Assembly (NCBI GenBank): GCA_013398955.1
Contig: VWPU01011857.1
Location: 186,001-250,000, forward strand
Reading direction: 5' to 3'
DNA: 64,000 bases
Source of the DNA: Callaeas wilsoni
Lineage: Eukaryota > Chordata > Aves > Passeriformes > Callaeidae
In this document: piece by piece, positions 50,501 to 63,893 of the stretch
Numbering within the stretch: the stretch's first letter is position 1
How the letters are laid out: the number at the start of each line of letters is the position of its first letter
Notes under the pieces: model-generated
Told to the model about the DNA's origin: nothing
Databases searched by the model: none
Seen by the model: only the letters and a program-made list of their open reading frames with translations
Made by a program: the position numbers and the translations under genes

Positions 50501-53090
50501 CAGTTCGCCACGGAAAAGCAAGATGCAGATGTAAAGGTGTTGCTATGTGCTCTGATTGTTGTGTGTGCTCTGGGTTGCTGATTTGCACGGCCGAACTCTA
50601 TCAGAATGAAAAAGTAAAGATAGAGGAGTGCTCCCTCGGACAATCAGAACAGCCAGTTGGAAACTGTTGTTTATGCAGGCAATATTAGCCGATATGTGGG
50701 CAACTGAGTTGTGAAAGCCAGATGAGACTGGAGATATCTGTAGATTTCTGTTGTGTAAAAGGAAAGGAATAAATTCTTTGCTAAACCCCCTGTTAAACAT
50801 GGAAGCTATTCTATGATTTCAGGGGCTGCCAGTCACTCGAGTGGTGCAGGTTTTACAGCTACATAAAAATAGATACAGAAATCATTACAATGAAAATTGT
50901 GAAGTGATTTTTGGTTCAACTCTTCTGATAGTTTGTGCTAACACCACATTTCTTGTAAGGTAGCTTTGTTACAGGTTGCGTAATGAAGAACATGTTGAAA
51001 AAATATTTGTTTTATTTGCTTCATGATTTGGAGATTCTCCTGATTGTTTTTATGCTCCGTTCAAAAACATCATGCACGCTACATAATTCAATGTTGCAAC
51101 TTCCAGTTCTTGAACAAATGAAAGCCTTAAAGAATCTACTGATTAAGCCAGAGCTTCCAGTTGCTGATAGCTGTGCATATGCACATTATCCTCTGGAAGC
51201 AAAACCCTATCCAGCTTGTGGAATGCCAAATTTGTGTGTGTGTATACAAGTGCTGAGAGGGTAGATCATCTTGTTGTTCATGTAAAATTAATATTTTACA
51301 AACAAACGTCCAGTTTATTCTTTATTATCAAGGAAATTCTATAGCAACCAAAAGTAAACCTTAAAACGGATTAGAGTCAAACGAATTATCTCTATCTGGA
51401 GTTGTGAAAGCCGAGAGTCTTCATTAGTATGGGAAAGAAACCACTCAGAAAAGAGATTTAATATCATTTCCTAACTGATTGATGAAGGAAGACTTGGTAG
51501 AGAGAATTTGTGAAATCACTTTCTATTTCTTACCTTTATTGACAGCTCCTTGGGATAGAATAAAAACTGACTGTACCATATTCTAATCCCTTGAACATCC
51601 AGCTTTCTCTTAGAAACAACTTCTGTATGTTTTGACCTTGTTTTTTGAGAAATTCTGAATGACATTAGATGTAAAAGTCATCTTTCTAAGTAAGAATGGG
51701 AAGGACAGAGAACAAAACAATGTCTCTGAAAAATTTTAAATATCAGGATAGAGGGGAAAATGTTTAAATATGTTTTTTTTAAAATAACATCAAAAAAGTA
51801 ATATTTTTAAACAACAAAATAAAATCATTGCAATAGACTGAACAAGTCTGTTTTGACTGAAAATATTGTTTATTCATGCTGATGAAGTGTTCTTCACAAA
51901 GAGGTTAGAGAGGCAGTTAGCCTTTAGCCTCTTATCTCCTAGTCCGTTGCTGGGTTTTATGAGTGGGAATCTCGGTTGTTGTATTTTTCACGTTGAAGTA
52001 TTTTTTCCGTTTTCAAAATAATGATGTTGATCAACCTGTGAGGTTAGTGGATGGCAGGAAATTGTATTGCAATCCCTTTGCAATATTCTTTTTACGATTA
52101 GCGAAAAAACAAACGTGGATGTCTTCATGAAGGAATAGAATTGTTTTCAGTGTGCCAATAGCAGTGCTCCGGTCATTCAAGTAAGCTAACTCAGCCTGGA
52201 ATGTTCTCTGCAAAATGTTCTTAAGTGCCACATCATGTTCCTCACCACCATGACAAGTACTACTTAAAAGTCTGAAAAAAGTGTCTTTGCCTAGCCTTTG
52301 GAATGTGTGTGTTGCTCTTACGTTTTCATCCTTTAGCTAATTACTTGCACATTTGAGATATGCAGCAGTGCTGATTTACTCCATTCTCCTACAAATTAAA
52401 TAATCATCGCCATTAGTGATCTTGGTCTTTCTTTCTCTTTCTCCCTTTCAGCATATGCTACTGACAAAAGTATAGGACTCAACCTCATTAATTTTTGTAT
52501 CTCTTAAAAAAAAAGTGTATTATTTTCAGTGCAATAATAGAAGTAATACAAATGCCAGTTTTGAATTATATGTAACTTTCATTTGTAGCTGCCAGGCATT
52601 CCACTTGAATTTTCTTTTGTTTTTAAAGAATGTCAAGTGATTTTTATTTTTCTCTTACAGAAGATTTTCTGAACTCTAAAGAACAAACAACAACAAAAAA
52701 ACCCCTAAGCAATGCTTTAAGTTGACATTTAGTAAATCACAATTGGTGCATTTCATTGTGGTAGGACTTAATACAGAAGATAAGTGCAATGCTTTTCCAC
52801 TGCTTTTTACATATGCAGCTGTTTATTACATATTTAAAGCTCTGTTAGTAATTTCTAATGTTTCTTGACAGTAAAGGCAGATTTGATTTATGCTTTTATT
52901 AATTAAAAATAATCTTTCTAAAACCCAGGACCATACCCAGCCACAAAAACTTTTATAATAATAGCCTATATTTTATACAGCTTAGATTTCTTCTTTTGTT
53001 CTTTTCTTGAGACTGGTACAGTAATTTGTGAAGATTTTTGACAAAGAACCCTGAAAAATTGTTTCATTAATACAGATACACTTCATAGGG
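47560..53090. other. AT-rich non-coding stretch
   Basis: No gene or named repeat is seen. An open frame at 50983-51264 (93 codons) and others have no recognisable domain. Confidence 0.55.
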
Positions 53091-53094
53091 ATTT

Positions 53095-53310
53095 CTGCAC
53101 TTGATCATGTCTTTGCTGTGGTGGGTGCTGCCTGTTGGCCTGTTCATTTGCCAGCTGAAGTGGGGCACAAAGTGAGAAGAGGTAGACTCGGAAGGGATTT
53201 AGTGGCACATCAGCACGTGTGCTGTCCTCACAGTGCAAGGAGAGGCTGCACCTGCCCAGGGAAGGACAAGTGAGCTGCTTCAGACATCCCCCTGCTCTTG
53301 ATTTTGCTCC
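53095..53310. other. GC-rich patch
   Basis: About 200 bp has raised G+C and is crossed by a 76-codon minus-strand frame that is Cys/Ser-rich and motif-free. It contains CACGTG at about 53214-53219. No gene is recognised. Confidence 0.3.
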
Positions 53311-53319
53311 CACTACATT

Positions 53320-54025
53320 TTGGTAGCTCTAAGACTTAGTTACTGAAGGAGAAAGGGATCAAAGACCTGAAGGAAATTAGGGGATTAATCTGTTAGGGTG
53401 ACCTTTGATAACATCGCAGGGGGCAATCCCAGTGACAGCAGTGAACTCCCTAGAATATAAAATAACACTATACTGAAACCTTACAGTCAAGGATGTTCTC
53501 AGTCCTCAGCTCCTATTTGTCATTCAGGTTTCCCTGAGCTTTCCTTGAATGCACAAAATAGATGGCATTGTAGGAAAAAGAAAACAGGTGATGCTAGATA
53601 AGTTTCTGCCTCATCTATTGCAGAGATGTCTAATTTTTTCCACATGGATAATATATCTATAAAATAGATTATGCCACTCAAAATACTAAATACTCTGAAA
53701 CAGGTAGCACATTAAGCTTTGGACTTAGTTCAATCTGGAAAATTATATATGTTGGCCTATGCAAGCATATTTATATGTTATCATACCATATATATGTACT
53801 GTTGCCATATGTTTTTAAAGATATATATGTGCTTGAATAGGTATGCACATGGGCAAAATTATTGTTATGAAATCTGCAGATTGAATCAAGCCGTAAGTAT
53901 AATACCCTGTTTCTTTCAGAGTAATGTGAGAAAGAGGAGACCTTATATATATACGTGTTTGGTAACATCTGCTTTTGCCACCCACTTGAGAAATTAAAAT
54001 ACAACAGAAGGGAAGAAACATCTGT
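53320..54025. other. AT-rich non-coding stretch
   Basis: TA-rich stretches lie near 53750-53830 and 53945-53955. Several short frames overlap on both strands. Nothing is identified. Confidence 0.5.
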
Positions 54026-54034
54026 CAACTGGAA

Positions 54035-54240
54035 ATCATCCGCGCGAGCAGCGTGTTCCCAAGCGGCCCAGAGCAGAGGAGTCTGTCACACGTGTGCAGC
54101 TCCCCGTGGGAAGGCAAAGCAGGGCATGGGCTCCTTACACGAGAAGGGCCAAAGCTGTAGGAAGCTTCCTAGGTGCTCGTGCCCACAGCTCCTTCCTGGA
54201 ACCGTCAAAATGTTGGGGCTGGTTAAGGCCCCTGGACTTT
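54035..54240. other. GC-rich patch with small CpG cluster
   Basis: CpGs cluster at 54040-54110 (CCGCGCGAGCAGCG, AAGCGGCCC, CACACGTGTGC). A 126-codon plus-strand frame (53955-54335) spans the patch but begins in AT-rich sequence and has no domain I recognise. Confidence 0.3.
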
Positions 54241-54339
54241 GCTGCTGTAGGGTTGTAACTCAAGCAATGCAAAAGGAGAAAAAGGAGTTAAATGCTGTGG
54301 GACAGTCAGATCACTCTTTCAATCTGCTGCTTTGAAGCT

Positions 54340-57300
54340 CATTTCATTAACACTTACCTGTGTCTTGCTAGAACCGATCTCTTGGGTTAGTTGTCCTTTA
54401 CTGTTTCCAAAAACTAGCACAAAGCCGCCTCTTCCCATTTTCTGTCAAACTTCGTCTAAAAAACAATTTTGGACAACTTTGGTGTTTTTGAACATATTCT
54501 TATGTATTCATGGAAGGAGGGATAAAGAAGGAGCAGTGTGAGACAAGCGGCATCAGTGACCCATGGATTGTATTGTTAAATTAAGTGAGGGTGCACATCA
54601 GTACGCAGAGGCTCCTTCTCAAGAGAAGGCCCTTTGTCAGTGAAATATGAGTGATGCCCGCTGGTAGAACAAGTGCTCAAGCCTGTTCACAATGTGTGAG
54701 CAGATGGGAGAATATGAAAAACCTTCTCCTGGTCACCTGTGTTGACAATACTGTGATGTACCTTTATAGGTCAAATTCCTTCTGGTGAAAGTAAACATTT
54801 TTTTAAGAGATCATCTTGGCATGTTCTACTGAACATGGAAGTCAAGATAATTTGCTTGTGCTCTATTTAAAGAGAGAGATAGATAGATATAGAAAGATAT
54901 TCTCTGCTTTGCTGGAATTATAACTTCAAGTTGGGAACTGCAGTTCTGAATATTACCTTTATATTATTTCAGGGAATAATACCTCCAGGTTCTAATAAAT
55001 TTCATCATGTTTTTTGATAAGTAAATGTGATCACAATTCTGATTTTACAGTCAAAATAAAACTGAAAATGACCTCAAGTGTGTTCTTTAAGTGTCAGTAG
55101 CCCTTTGCATATTTCTGCTGTGCAAGATGTGAAAAGGGACTGTGGAAAACCATGTATTTTTCAGACTCAATGATATATGTTACTGTTCTTGAAGCTGATG
55201 GTTAACTTACCAGCCTGTTGTCTAACAAGTGTTGTTTGATTTGCTATCCTTGTCACTGTCATGGAGTTTGTTTTTGGAGTACCTTAAATTTATTTTCAGT
55301 GACATTTCTACATCCTTCTGTAGCCATTCAAAGTTAGATTTGTTCTGAGGTCCTTTTGTAGAACAGCACTGATTAACAGTCTGTCCCAGAGCGTTTATTT
55401 GGTATTAAATAAATCTGGCCATAACTCTTAAGTCCAGGCACTGGAGGTGTGTTCAGATCCTTGTGTTAATGTAGCATTAATTTTGCTGAGACTCCTTATA
55501 GAGTCTTGTAGGTCCTGGAGTCCTTTTTTTAGGTGGAGTACAATAGGCAGCTCCAATTCCTAGGCTGAATAACTCATTGACGAATGTTCTGTGCCTGTGT
55601 CCTTGCTGGCACAGGACCTTTCACTTTTGGTGACTACAGCCTGTTTTCAGGACACAAGTGATGAGTCAGGTACATTAATGGGACACGCTGTGATGTTTTT
55701 AGCCAATTTTCATGTTCATTCTCTTCCACAAGGGGAATATTATTTGGCCATAGCATACAAAATAGATCACTAGCGTTAGACCTCAGAGGATTTGCTTCTA
55801 ATGCTTAAATCACAGCAGTTCTTTGCTAATGTGCAAAACTTTCACCCATCTAGTTTTTTAGTTTGTGTCCAAATGAATTTGTTGAAGGCCACTAAATTTT
55901 GCAGGCAATTTATTAAAGAAAGCCCTTTCCCTGTTTAGATTTTCTTTTTTCACATCAGAAGATAAACAGGTAGACTGTACCAATGCAGACTCATTACTAC
56001 ATCTTGGTGCTGAAAGCTGGGGCAAGATTTTTTTCATAAATTTTGAGAAATAGAAGTTAGCAGAAGAGAGAGACTTGTAAATATTCTACAAAATCTAACT
56101 TTTTTTTAATGTGCTGTGCGATGGCTGAATATCGAATTTGTAGACAGTAGGTCTTAGATTGTCTGAAAGCTGCTTTAAAAAACAACAAAAATGGGTAAAA
56201 TGTGAAAATTTCCCAGTAGTATTTATTTTTCCTTTATATTCTAGCCATTCAACTTACTCTGCAGGGCAAGTACACTGCACTTACAGTGCAACTGATAAGT
56301 TTCAGAATGAGCTGATGTGTCAAATATCTGATGGGTTAAGATTTTCTTCATAATTTTACTGTAAACTGGCTAGACATTTTGCTGAGCACATGAATACATA
56401 AATATAATTGTATGCTGGAATGTGGGGGGTTTATTTAATTTTATATTTGCCATCAACAAGTAAGATCTTTGCATTATAGGCCACTGACATCCTCACTATT
56501 CTCTTTTCAACTGGCTACTTGAGCAAGGGGTTAACTCGGTTTTGGTTCCTTAGTCTGTCATTGCTGCTTCTTTCCTTTTCTCTGTGATTTAAACAGAATA
56601 CTTCAGCCTCCCAGCTGTCAATCTGTCATTTTTCATGAGTGCTAAATACACTAGGGAAAAAAAGCAATTTATTTCATTTTCACAACTGAGGAAGACCGGA
56701 TGGCTCAGGAGGTTGGTAATGAGCCTGGATACTGAAGTTACAGATCCAGCATAGAGCTACACTTGCTACTATCAAATTCAAAGACACATCTGTAGAGACA
56801 TCGCATAGATTGCACCAAAGAAGCTAAAGTTGGAATGCTCTTGATGGGACATGATTTTCTTGGATGTGATTGCAGTAAATTTAAACTGAAACACCTTGAA
56901 TCCAAGTCTAATAAATGAAATTCTTGTCATAGGTGCTGCTCCAAGCTGTTCTTTCAGCATTCTACTGCAGCTGGACCTAGTGCAGAGTCACTTTTCTCTT
57001 CTTGGCTTCAGCTTTTCTTAATAGTCAGCTCTCACACAATGTACGTGTGACATAAAGTTGATCATTTAGAACATTTTGCTATATTTTATGATGGCGTAGT
57101 GCAAATTCAAAGTAAAGGTGTGAGACCAGACTTCCACTCATAAACAGTAAAAATAATACTTTAAAGGAAACTTTCAAATTCTTTTTGAGTTCTGTGGAAA
57201 ATTAAGTTCGCAATATTTTCAAGATTTTTTTGATCATATTATTAGGGAGTTTTATGCTTAAATACTGTCTAACAGGAAAAGAAAATTTCATTCAAAACCA

Positions 57301-59150
57301 GAGTTTGCAGTGGGCAGCTGTTCAAACAAAAAACCCAACAGTGGTCTCTTGCATGTGGAGAATCTTCAAGTGCATGGAACAGCACTGCTCGTTTCACTGA
57401 GATTTAGTGATGTCCAGGCTCCAGTTATTTCAGTCCAGTGATGTGAGGCTGAACCTAATTTTGATTGAAAATAGGAGTTGATGGGTCACTCTGAATGAGG
57501 AGAATAAATCTTGTCTTTTGTAAGGAAGCTTGCAGCATGTATGCAGTATTCACTGGCTGTTCTGAAGTATTTGTTTATATTTCACTGATTTGTCTAGGGT
57601 CCTGTGAAATTAAAAATAGCTTAAAAATGAATAGATATGGGGGTAGATTTTTTGATTAGAAGTGTATGACACTCTTCTAACAGGAGCTTTCAAGTGTTTT
57701 AGCAACTTCTTTACTTATAGCTGGTTAAGCAATATGGATTTTTTCTAGATAATAGATTTAGAGTGCATGAAAGCTAAATAATGCTCATATGCTGCTATTT
57801 TCTATCACCTGAAACAATTCTCTACCAAACACCAATACAGAAAAAAAGATGCCACAACCCTCCCAAACAATAAAAAACAAACCAAAATAATAAAAACAAA
57901 CAAACAAAAAAATCCTTAGAGCAAGAAAAGAAAAGCCTGACCCCAAAACCCTTCAGCAAAACCATCTTTACTCTTGTAGGATGCATGGACATCTATTGCC
58001 TCGTGAAATATCTGCTAGGACAAGATATTCAATTTACGGTGTTTAAACCTGAACCCTGATAAATAATAAATAAAGCAGTTGCTTTCGATAGCACCGAAAT
58101 TTTGAACTAAGGCTGTCTCAGCAATTTGCTTTTGTACAAGGCATGTGTCGTTGTGCTTGAACAGGATAATTTTAATAATGTTTGTAGTTTGGTGGGGACG
58201 TGACCCAGGAATGCACTTTAGTCTCTTAGTAAGGTAGATCCCTGAGGGATGGATTAAAGGTATCCACTCAGAGCTAATATGAGTATTTCAGTGTTTCTTA
58301 CATACTTGTATCTTTTACAGACTTTAAAGCATGTAATTTTTTTTTCTACAAACAAAAGATGAGATTTTCCACTTATTAGCTATCAATAGATAGAGTTTGC
58401 TCATAACTTTAATATGTGCACAGGTACATCAGAAGTAGTACATAGGGAGGAAAGGAATCTGTAAAAATATGTCCAGGGCAAATAATTGGTTTCAAATGCT
58501 CTTATTTGCAACTTGGACCATCATCTAAAAGGATTGTAAGCTTAAAAAATGAAGAACTTGATTTTCTGGAGTCTAAAATGTATTGAGATTTGACATTTCC
58601 AGTTCAGCCTATTGGAATACATGGTTCAGTTCTGTTCTCATACAAATGTAATGAAGGTGATTATTTAAAGAGGAAATCTTAGTTTATAACTGAGTGCTCT
58701 GGCTCTTAAATTCCTAGGCATTATTTCCCTGTACTGTGGATACTATTTGTATCTCCAAAAGTCATCCTTAACTTGTGATTAAAAAATTTCAAGAATAGCA
58801 TTTTTTTCCACTTTTGATTAAAACGACATTTATATTTTCAAGCCTATGTGCAGTCATTAATACTGAAAGTTTAATGTGAAAGCATACTATTTTTTTTTAA
58901 ATTTAATAATGAATTTAAAATTATGAACACAATGACATACCAAGTGAATAGCACATCAGATTTTGGAGTTACCTGATGATGTCTTTGCATATATATTTTT
59001 GAATGAGTCACTTGTTGATCTATGTTTGTTCAGCAAGGCAACTAATATGCATCTCTATTTGTATTTGACTATATCTAGACACACATATGCGTATACCCTA
59101 AAGTACAGATTAGTTCCTCAACATGTTGTATGGATCATGGCTGAGGATAA
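54340..59150. other. AT-rich non-coding stretch with simple repeats
   Basis: An (AG)n/(ATAG)n simple run lies at 54871-54900. An A/C-rich low-complexity tract lies at about 57836-57915 and resembles the one at 22979. No gene is recognised. Confidence 0.55.
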
Positions 59151-59154
59151 CTTG

Positions 59155-59217
59155 TTTATCATATAGATCCTATATGATAAATATATATTTATATATGTTT
59201 ATCATATATATATGATA
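59155..59217. repeat. clustered AT-rich palindromes
   Basis: TTTATCATATAG (59155-59166) and CTATATGATAAA (59170-59181) are exact 12-base inverted arms around a 3-base loop. A second perfect 18-bp palindrome (59200-59217) follows 18 bases later and shares TTTATCATATA with the first. The cluster could extrude cruciforms and is a plausible site of instability or replication slippage. Confidence 0.65.
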
Positions 59218-59224
59218 TATGAAC

Positions 59225-60020
59225 CCTATTTTTCCTCCATATAGAGTTTTTTGATAGAAAGAGATTAAGGATTTTCACTTATAACCATTGCTTGCAGTTC
59301 TGAGGTTACCTGGTATAAATTAAATTGTAATTTAAAAAGCTATTGCTCGTAACTGGCACAATGCTGTAGTTGTAGAAACCGGCATGAATGAATTGCAAAA
59401 CTGTCACTGACTTAATGACTACAAACTGAAGCTGCCTTTATTTCACCATCTTTGCCAGATCCACTCTTTTCATCCAAGGGTTTGAAAAGAATGATGTTGC
59501 CATAATTACACACTACCTGACAGATGGTACAATGGCAGTGACGTATCATGTTTAACTAATGTGTTTCTTTATCAGATGTTCACACCAGAAGTATTTACCT
59601 TTATATAACACTGACATCAATTGTGCAGGCTGCAAAACAGATTTATTCCTCTAAAAAGTGTTTCTAATAAAATGAATACAGTGACATTTGGAACTGCATG
59701 CCTTGAGGCATGTATTCTGTACCAAAAACCTTAATTAATTCATAGCTTAGCTTGACATAGTGTGATTTTTTTTCAGCACAATCACTAACAAAAATAATCA
59801 AGTATATTACCAATTGTAGTAAAATAAGTACCATCAAATTTAGCTCATGCATTTTGTCATTGTAAAATCAAAACCTTGGCATGGCTGTTACCGAGAAACC
59901 TCATAGGATGGGAACTACAGGATTTCCTCTGATCAGACCAGTAAACAGTATCAGATTAATCAATCTTTGGTTAGCTAAATATCAGAATAGAACTAATTCT
60001 CAACATCTTCCCTCACCTTC
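59225..60020. other. AT-rich non-coding stretch
   Basis: I see no gene, repeat family or structured element. Confidence 0.5.
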
Positions 60021-60023
60021 TGG

Positions 60024-60119
60024 TGAGGATAACTTTGCAGTAGATAAATTTCATCAGAAAAANCTGAGGATAACTTTGCAGATATTCAATGCATAAGTAG
60101 ATAAATTTCATCAGAAAAA
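60024..60119. repeat. near-identical tandem copies separated by an N (probable assembly join)
   Basis: Copy 1 (60024-60062) and copy 2 (60065-60119) share TGAGGATAACTTTGCAG and TAGATAAATTTCATCAGAAAAA exactly. Copy 2 has 16 extra bases (60082-60097) between these blocks. A single ambiguous base (N at 60063) lies at the boundary. The pattern suits two contig ends or two haplotypes differing by a 16-bp indel joined with a minimal gap. A true tandem duplication is the alternative. The open frame crossing it is not real. Confidence 0.7.
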
Positions 60120-60130
60120 TCTTGGCTATG

Positions 60131-60142
60131 CGTCCGTCCGTC
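60131..60142. repeat. (CGTC)3 tetranucleotide
   Basis: Three exact CGTC units lie 12 bases right of the N-flanked duplication. They are notable only because CpG is rare here. Confidence 0.5.
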
Positions 60143-60149
60143 TTGGTAC

Positions 60150-62500
60150 CATTTTACTCCTTATTTAGACTTTTTCAGCTTGCACCTCAGCAGATGATTG
60201 ACCTTTAAAGTGCTGTTCTATTTTGAGCAGTGTATTAATGATAATTTTAAAAAATCTTTTGTGGAGCTAATGTTTATCACCTTCATAATTTTCTGAGGTT
60301 AGAACAATATTTTGGAGGTTTCTCCCTGACCATGAGCACTCTTCATTAGTTTTGAAAAGACACCCTGTGCTCGTTTCAAGTAATGGATTTTATTTATCAT
60401 TGCGTTCCTTTTCTATACTCTTGGTATAAAAACAATGCCTTTCCCATCAGAAGCTCTTTGAAGTAGAGGCATGTGTTTTTATTGTTGTCACAAAGAAAAC
60501 CTATATGTACAAGCATGTATAGAATTGATTTTAAAATTCAGCTGTTGTGCTTTTATTCTTGAGCTGTGAGAAATTTTGCATACCAGTGCATGACTATTGT
60601 TTGGCTTGGTGTTTAATAACTATTTATTTTGCCTTTAGGTGTTTAAGCTAAGCTGTTGGTTTACAGGGCTACATGCTTTGGAATATCCATAATTATGTCT
60701 CTGAGTTATCCTCTATTAAGTTACATGTTCAATAGCCAATTGTAATATAACTTATGAAATATGAGAAATAAATGTATCTTTTCAGGTAAGACTTTTTTTA
60801 ATACACAGCTGCCTTATGAAAATCTTGGCCTGTTTAGACTTTATCTGTGGAGTTTGGAAAAATCTAAGCCATGCAACCCACTGTATGCTCAGGGATCAGG
60901 GTGTGAAAGCATTAACAGCTCAGGTTCTGTACCTAGGGAAGGCAATGGCTTTCTATTACTTCACTTATTTATTGAGATTAGTTTTCCTTATAGAAGTGCT
61001 AATTATGTCCGTGAGAGTTCAGACATTAACAGTGCATTAAAAATCAATAATTAATTAAAACCCACTTGTAAGAAAATGTTGAACAGGTAAGAAGTGTTAG
61101 ATGGAGTTCCTAATAGGGTATGTTTTTGTTAGATATCTCAAGGACTGGAGCCTGAACCTTGTTTCTGTTTTGGCCTTAAGCCAAAAGGCAAGTTAATACC
61201 ACTCAGGCCATTGATCTGTCTCCACGTGCAGATTCCTTATTAGCTGCACCTTTCTTACATGCGAAGGACAAATAACTCATCAGCAAATGGGGACCATATC
61301 AAAGATGCTTTTTTGGCACTTGTACCAACCAGAAGAGTGTATTGTAGTCAAAGCAGAACATGGTGAGCTTTAAAAATTTCTCTTGTCCTCCAAAACAGTG
61401 CAAAGATGATTTCTAACAGAGCATGAATGCTGGCTAAGAGACAAGGTGACTCACAAGAGACTACTTCAAGTCCTTATATAAGTTATTCTTTAAAATGGAT
61501 CTGGGAAGAGGATTATGCTTATCAAAACTAATACAAATGACAAAAAAAGCCACTTGTGGCTTCCATGCCTACATAATCTTTCCCAAGGTGCCTGGTGAAA
61601 TTTGGTTCTACAAATACAGAAGGGTTTGTTTCCAAACATTTTATTTATCAATTGAAAATATTTTACTCTAGGTATTCTTATTCTATTAGAATGATTTTAG
61701 CCTTTTAAACTTCAATTATAAATTTTAATAAAGTAAACCAACAGTAATTGGCAGATTATTGTTTTGTATAAATTCTGTAATTATAACTCCTTGATTTAAA
61801 TACATTCACAAGGGAGGTAGAACAAGGTATTTGTTAAATAAATGTTATGTAATTGAGGTATTTCCCTACAGGTTGTTCAGCTGCTACATTTGCAAAATTC
61901 AAATATGATAGATTTGGGTTGTTTTAATTTTGTTGTTGATATTTATATTTTATGTGAGTTTGTAATTTAGCTTGTCATCCAAGGTAACCAAAGCATAGAT
62001 GGTTTGTCAGCTCTTTCATTTTTCTTGGAACTCTTTGTGTTTTCATTTGTTTGCAGCTGTTTTAATGGAACACAAGTTACATACTTTGTATCTCTTTCAC
62101 ACAGTGCAAGATCTAATTAGCTCATGGTAGCAAATAATTAGTGATGCTTTTAATAGATACATAAATATATGGGAGGGAAATATTAAAAGAATAGGAGCTT
62201 TTTATATAATGTTTTGACATGAAAGCAAACCTGATTCTTCTTAGTAAGGGGATTGCACGAGTAATTTCATAATATTTTATAACAAAATTTAACCTGTGGT
62301 TATCTCTGTAATGGAGCTCGTTTAATTTCCTTCTTCTCCTCAATCTATGGAATTGTGTTTCTTTGGTTTCCCTTGTATGTGATAGTTTTGCTCTAGATTG
62401 TAAGTGCACCCTTGGGCTTTTTACAAAACTGAAGTGCTACATTGACTCGTAGTTTAAAAGCAGTGTAGTAACATTTGATCTAAACATTTGGAAGGGGGAA
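60150..62500. other. AT-rich non-coding stretch
   Basis: No gene is recognised. Open frames of 95-97 codons (60761-61054 plus, 62122-62409 minus) have no motif. Confidence 0.55.
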
Positions 62501-62519
62501 AAAAATCTATCTTCTTTTA

Positions 62520-62720
62520 GGAACACCATTAATGGTCCTGTGACAAGATGATGAGCCCATGCTGCATTCCGGCAGACAGTGTCCTTCCCCCTCTTTACGT
62601 GCAGAGTAGGATGCCCAGTGGCCTGGAGCACCCCTCTGGTCAGTGTGGGTGACCTGTCCCCGCTGTGCCTGCTCCCAGCCTCCCATGCACACCATCTCCT
62701 CACCGGTGTGTCCGTATGGA
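62520..62720. other. GC-rich patch
   Basis: About 200 bp of raised GC holds overlapping frames on both strands (minus 62437-62748, plus 62643-62831). No family is recognised. It is one of a series of similar patches across the window. Confidence 0.3.
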
Positions 62721-62979
62721 AAGCAGAATAGGCCTCAGCTCTGTGCAATCAGCAACAACAAAAACATCTCTGTATTATCATCACTGTGTTCAGCCCAAAT
62801 CCAAAACACACCTCCATACCCGCCACTGTGAATAAAATTAACCCTGCCCCAGCCAAAACCAGCTCAGGGGCTTTTATGTTTCAGTTTTACCATAGAGGGA
62901 ATGGATTTAGGAATATCAGTTCCTGAGGCCCACAGGATTTGTGCCAAAATTTGACTACCAGCTTTCCTGGAGTTTGAGA

Positions 62980-63310
62980 GTAAAGTCTACCCTGTGAGTA
63001 AGAGGTGCCACCATCAGGACAGTCGCTGGTGCTCAGCTTTCCTGCTAAGGCGTGAGTTACTCCAGCCCAGCAAAGCTGGATCGTGGGCCCTTGCCTCTTC
63101 CCAGCTGGGGACCTCGCTCCGATGCCTTGGAACACCTGAATGCACATATTTCTAACCCAAACGAGGACAGCAGATAGCTCTGCAGGGTCCTCGGGGTGGA
63201 GGGGCACAGGGGGTCCCCAGGCAGCCACAGACCTTCCCTGGCCACCAGCGTGCTGTGCTGCCTGTGGCAAGGTGGTTTCACATCACAGGGCAGGGGGACA
63301 CCAGCCATGT
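62980..63310. other. GC-rich patch
   Basis: About 330 bp has raised G+C, about eight CpGs and three long G runs on the plus strand around 63195-63215. A 127-codon minus-strand frame (62887-63270) covers it, alongside competing frames of 66-83 codons. No protein family is recognised, so this is probably composition-driven. Confidence 0.3.
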
Positions 63311-63838
63311 GTTGTGATCTTTTCTATTGTTTTTTTCCTGAAGGAAGGTCACATGTGATTATTATTATAATTTTACTATATAGCTACAAAGTATGACAAG
63401 CTATACAATTGCAACGGAATATATTTCATGTGTTTTGTGCTAGGCAGGTGGGTGTGGCAGGATAAAACACCACTGTGAACAGTTTTTCTATAACCAAATA
63501 ATGTTGAAAGGATTTTCCTTTAACTAATTTAATGTTGTGATTCAGAATACAGAATAGAATGTTTAACCTTGTAATTTTTTTTTATTCTTATAGCTGCCAC
63601 AAATTATCCCAACTTTCTCTTTATGACTGCACATTTACCTCTTGAATGACTGTACCTTTTCCTCTTGAGGAAAGGAAACATGGTGCTTATTTACAGCAGG
63701 AATCTGTTATGGATCCTTTTGTTCTCCATGTGCATTTCAGGCCTAATTCTGAAGTAACCTTAAAAACTAAAGCATGCTGTGCTTAAGTCTTAGGTTCATA
63801 TTTAGAGGTCTCATGCTGTCAGAGAATTATTTATCTTT

Positions 63839-63893
63839 AAATATCTAATTTTTTTTATTTAGATATTATTTTATTTATTATTATTTAAATAAT
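63839..63893. repeat. AT-rich inverted repeats
   Basis: AATATCTAA (63840-63848) and TTAGATATT (63859-63867) are exact inverted arms with a 10-base loop. A perfect 14-bp palindrome ATTATTTAAATAAT follows at 63880-63893. It is AT-rich and possibly fortuitous. Confidence 0.5.

Noticed and set aside
50808..50820. ATTCTATGATTTC as a CR1 3' tail
   Set aside because: It matches the avian CR1 terminal octamer for 11 bases, but neither flank resembles the CR1 3' region and the octamer is not repeated.
62887..63270. 127-codon minus-strand frame as a gene
   Set aside because: It is in a GC-rich patch with several competing frames, and I recognise no family in the translation.
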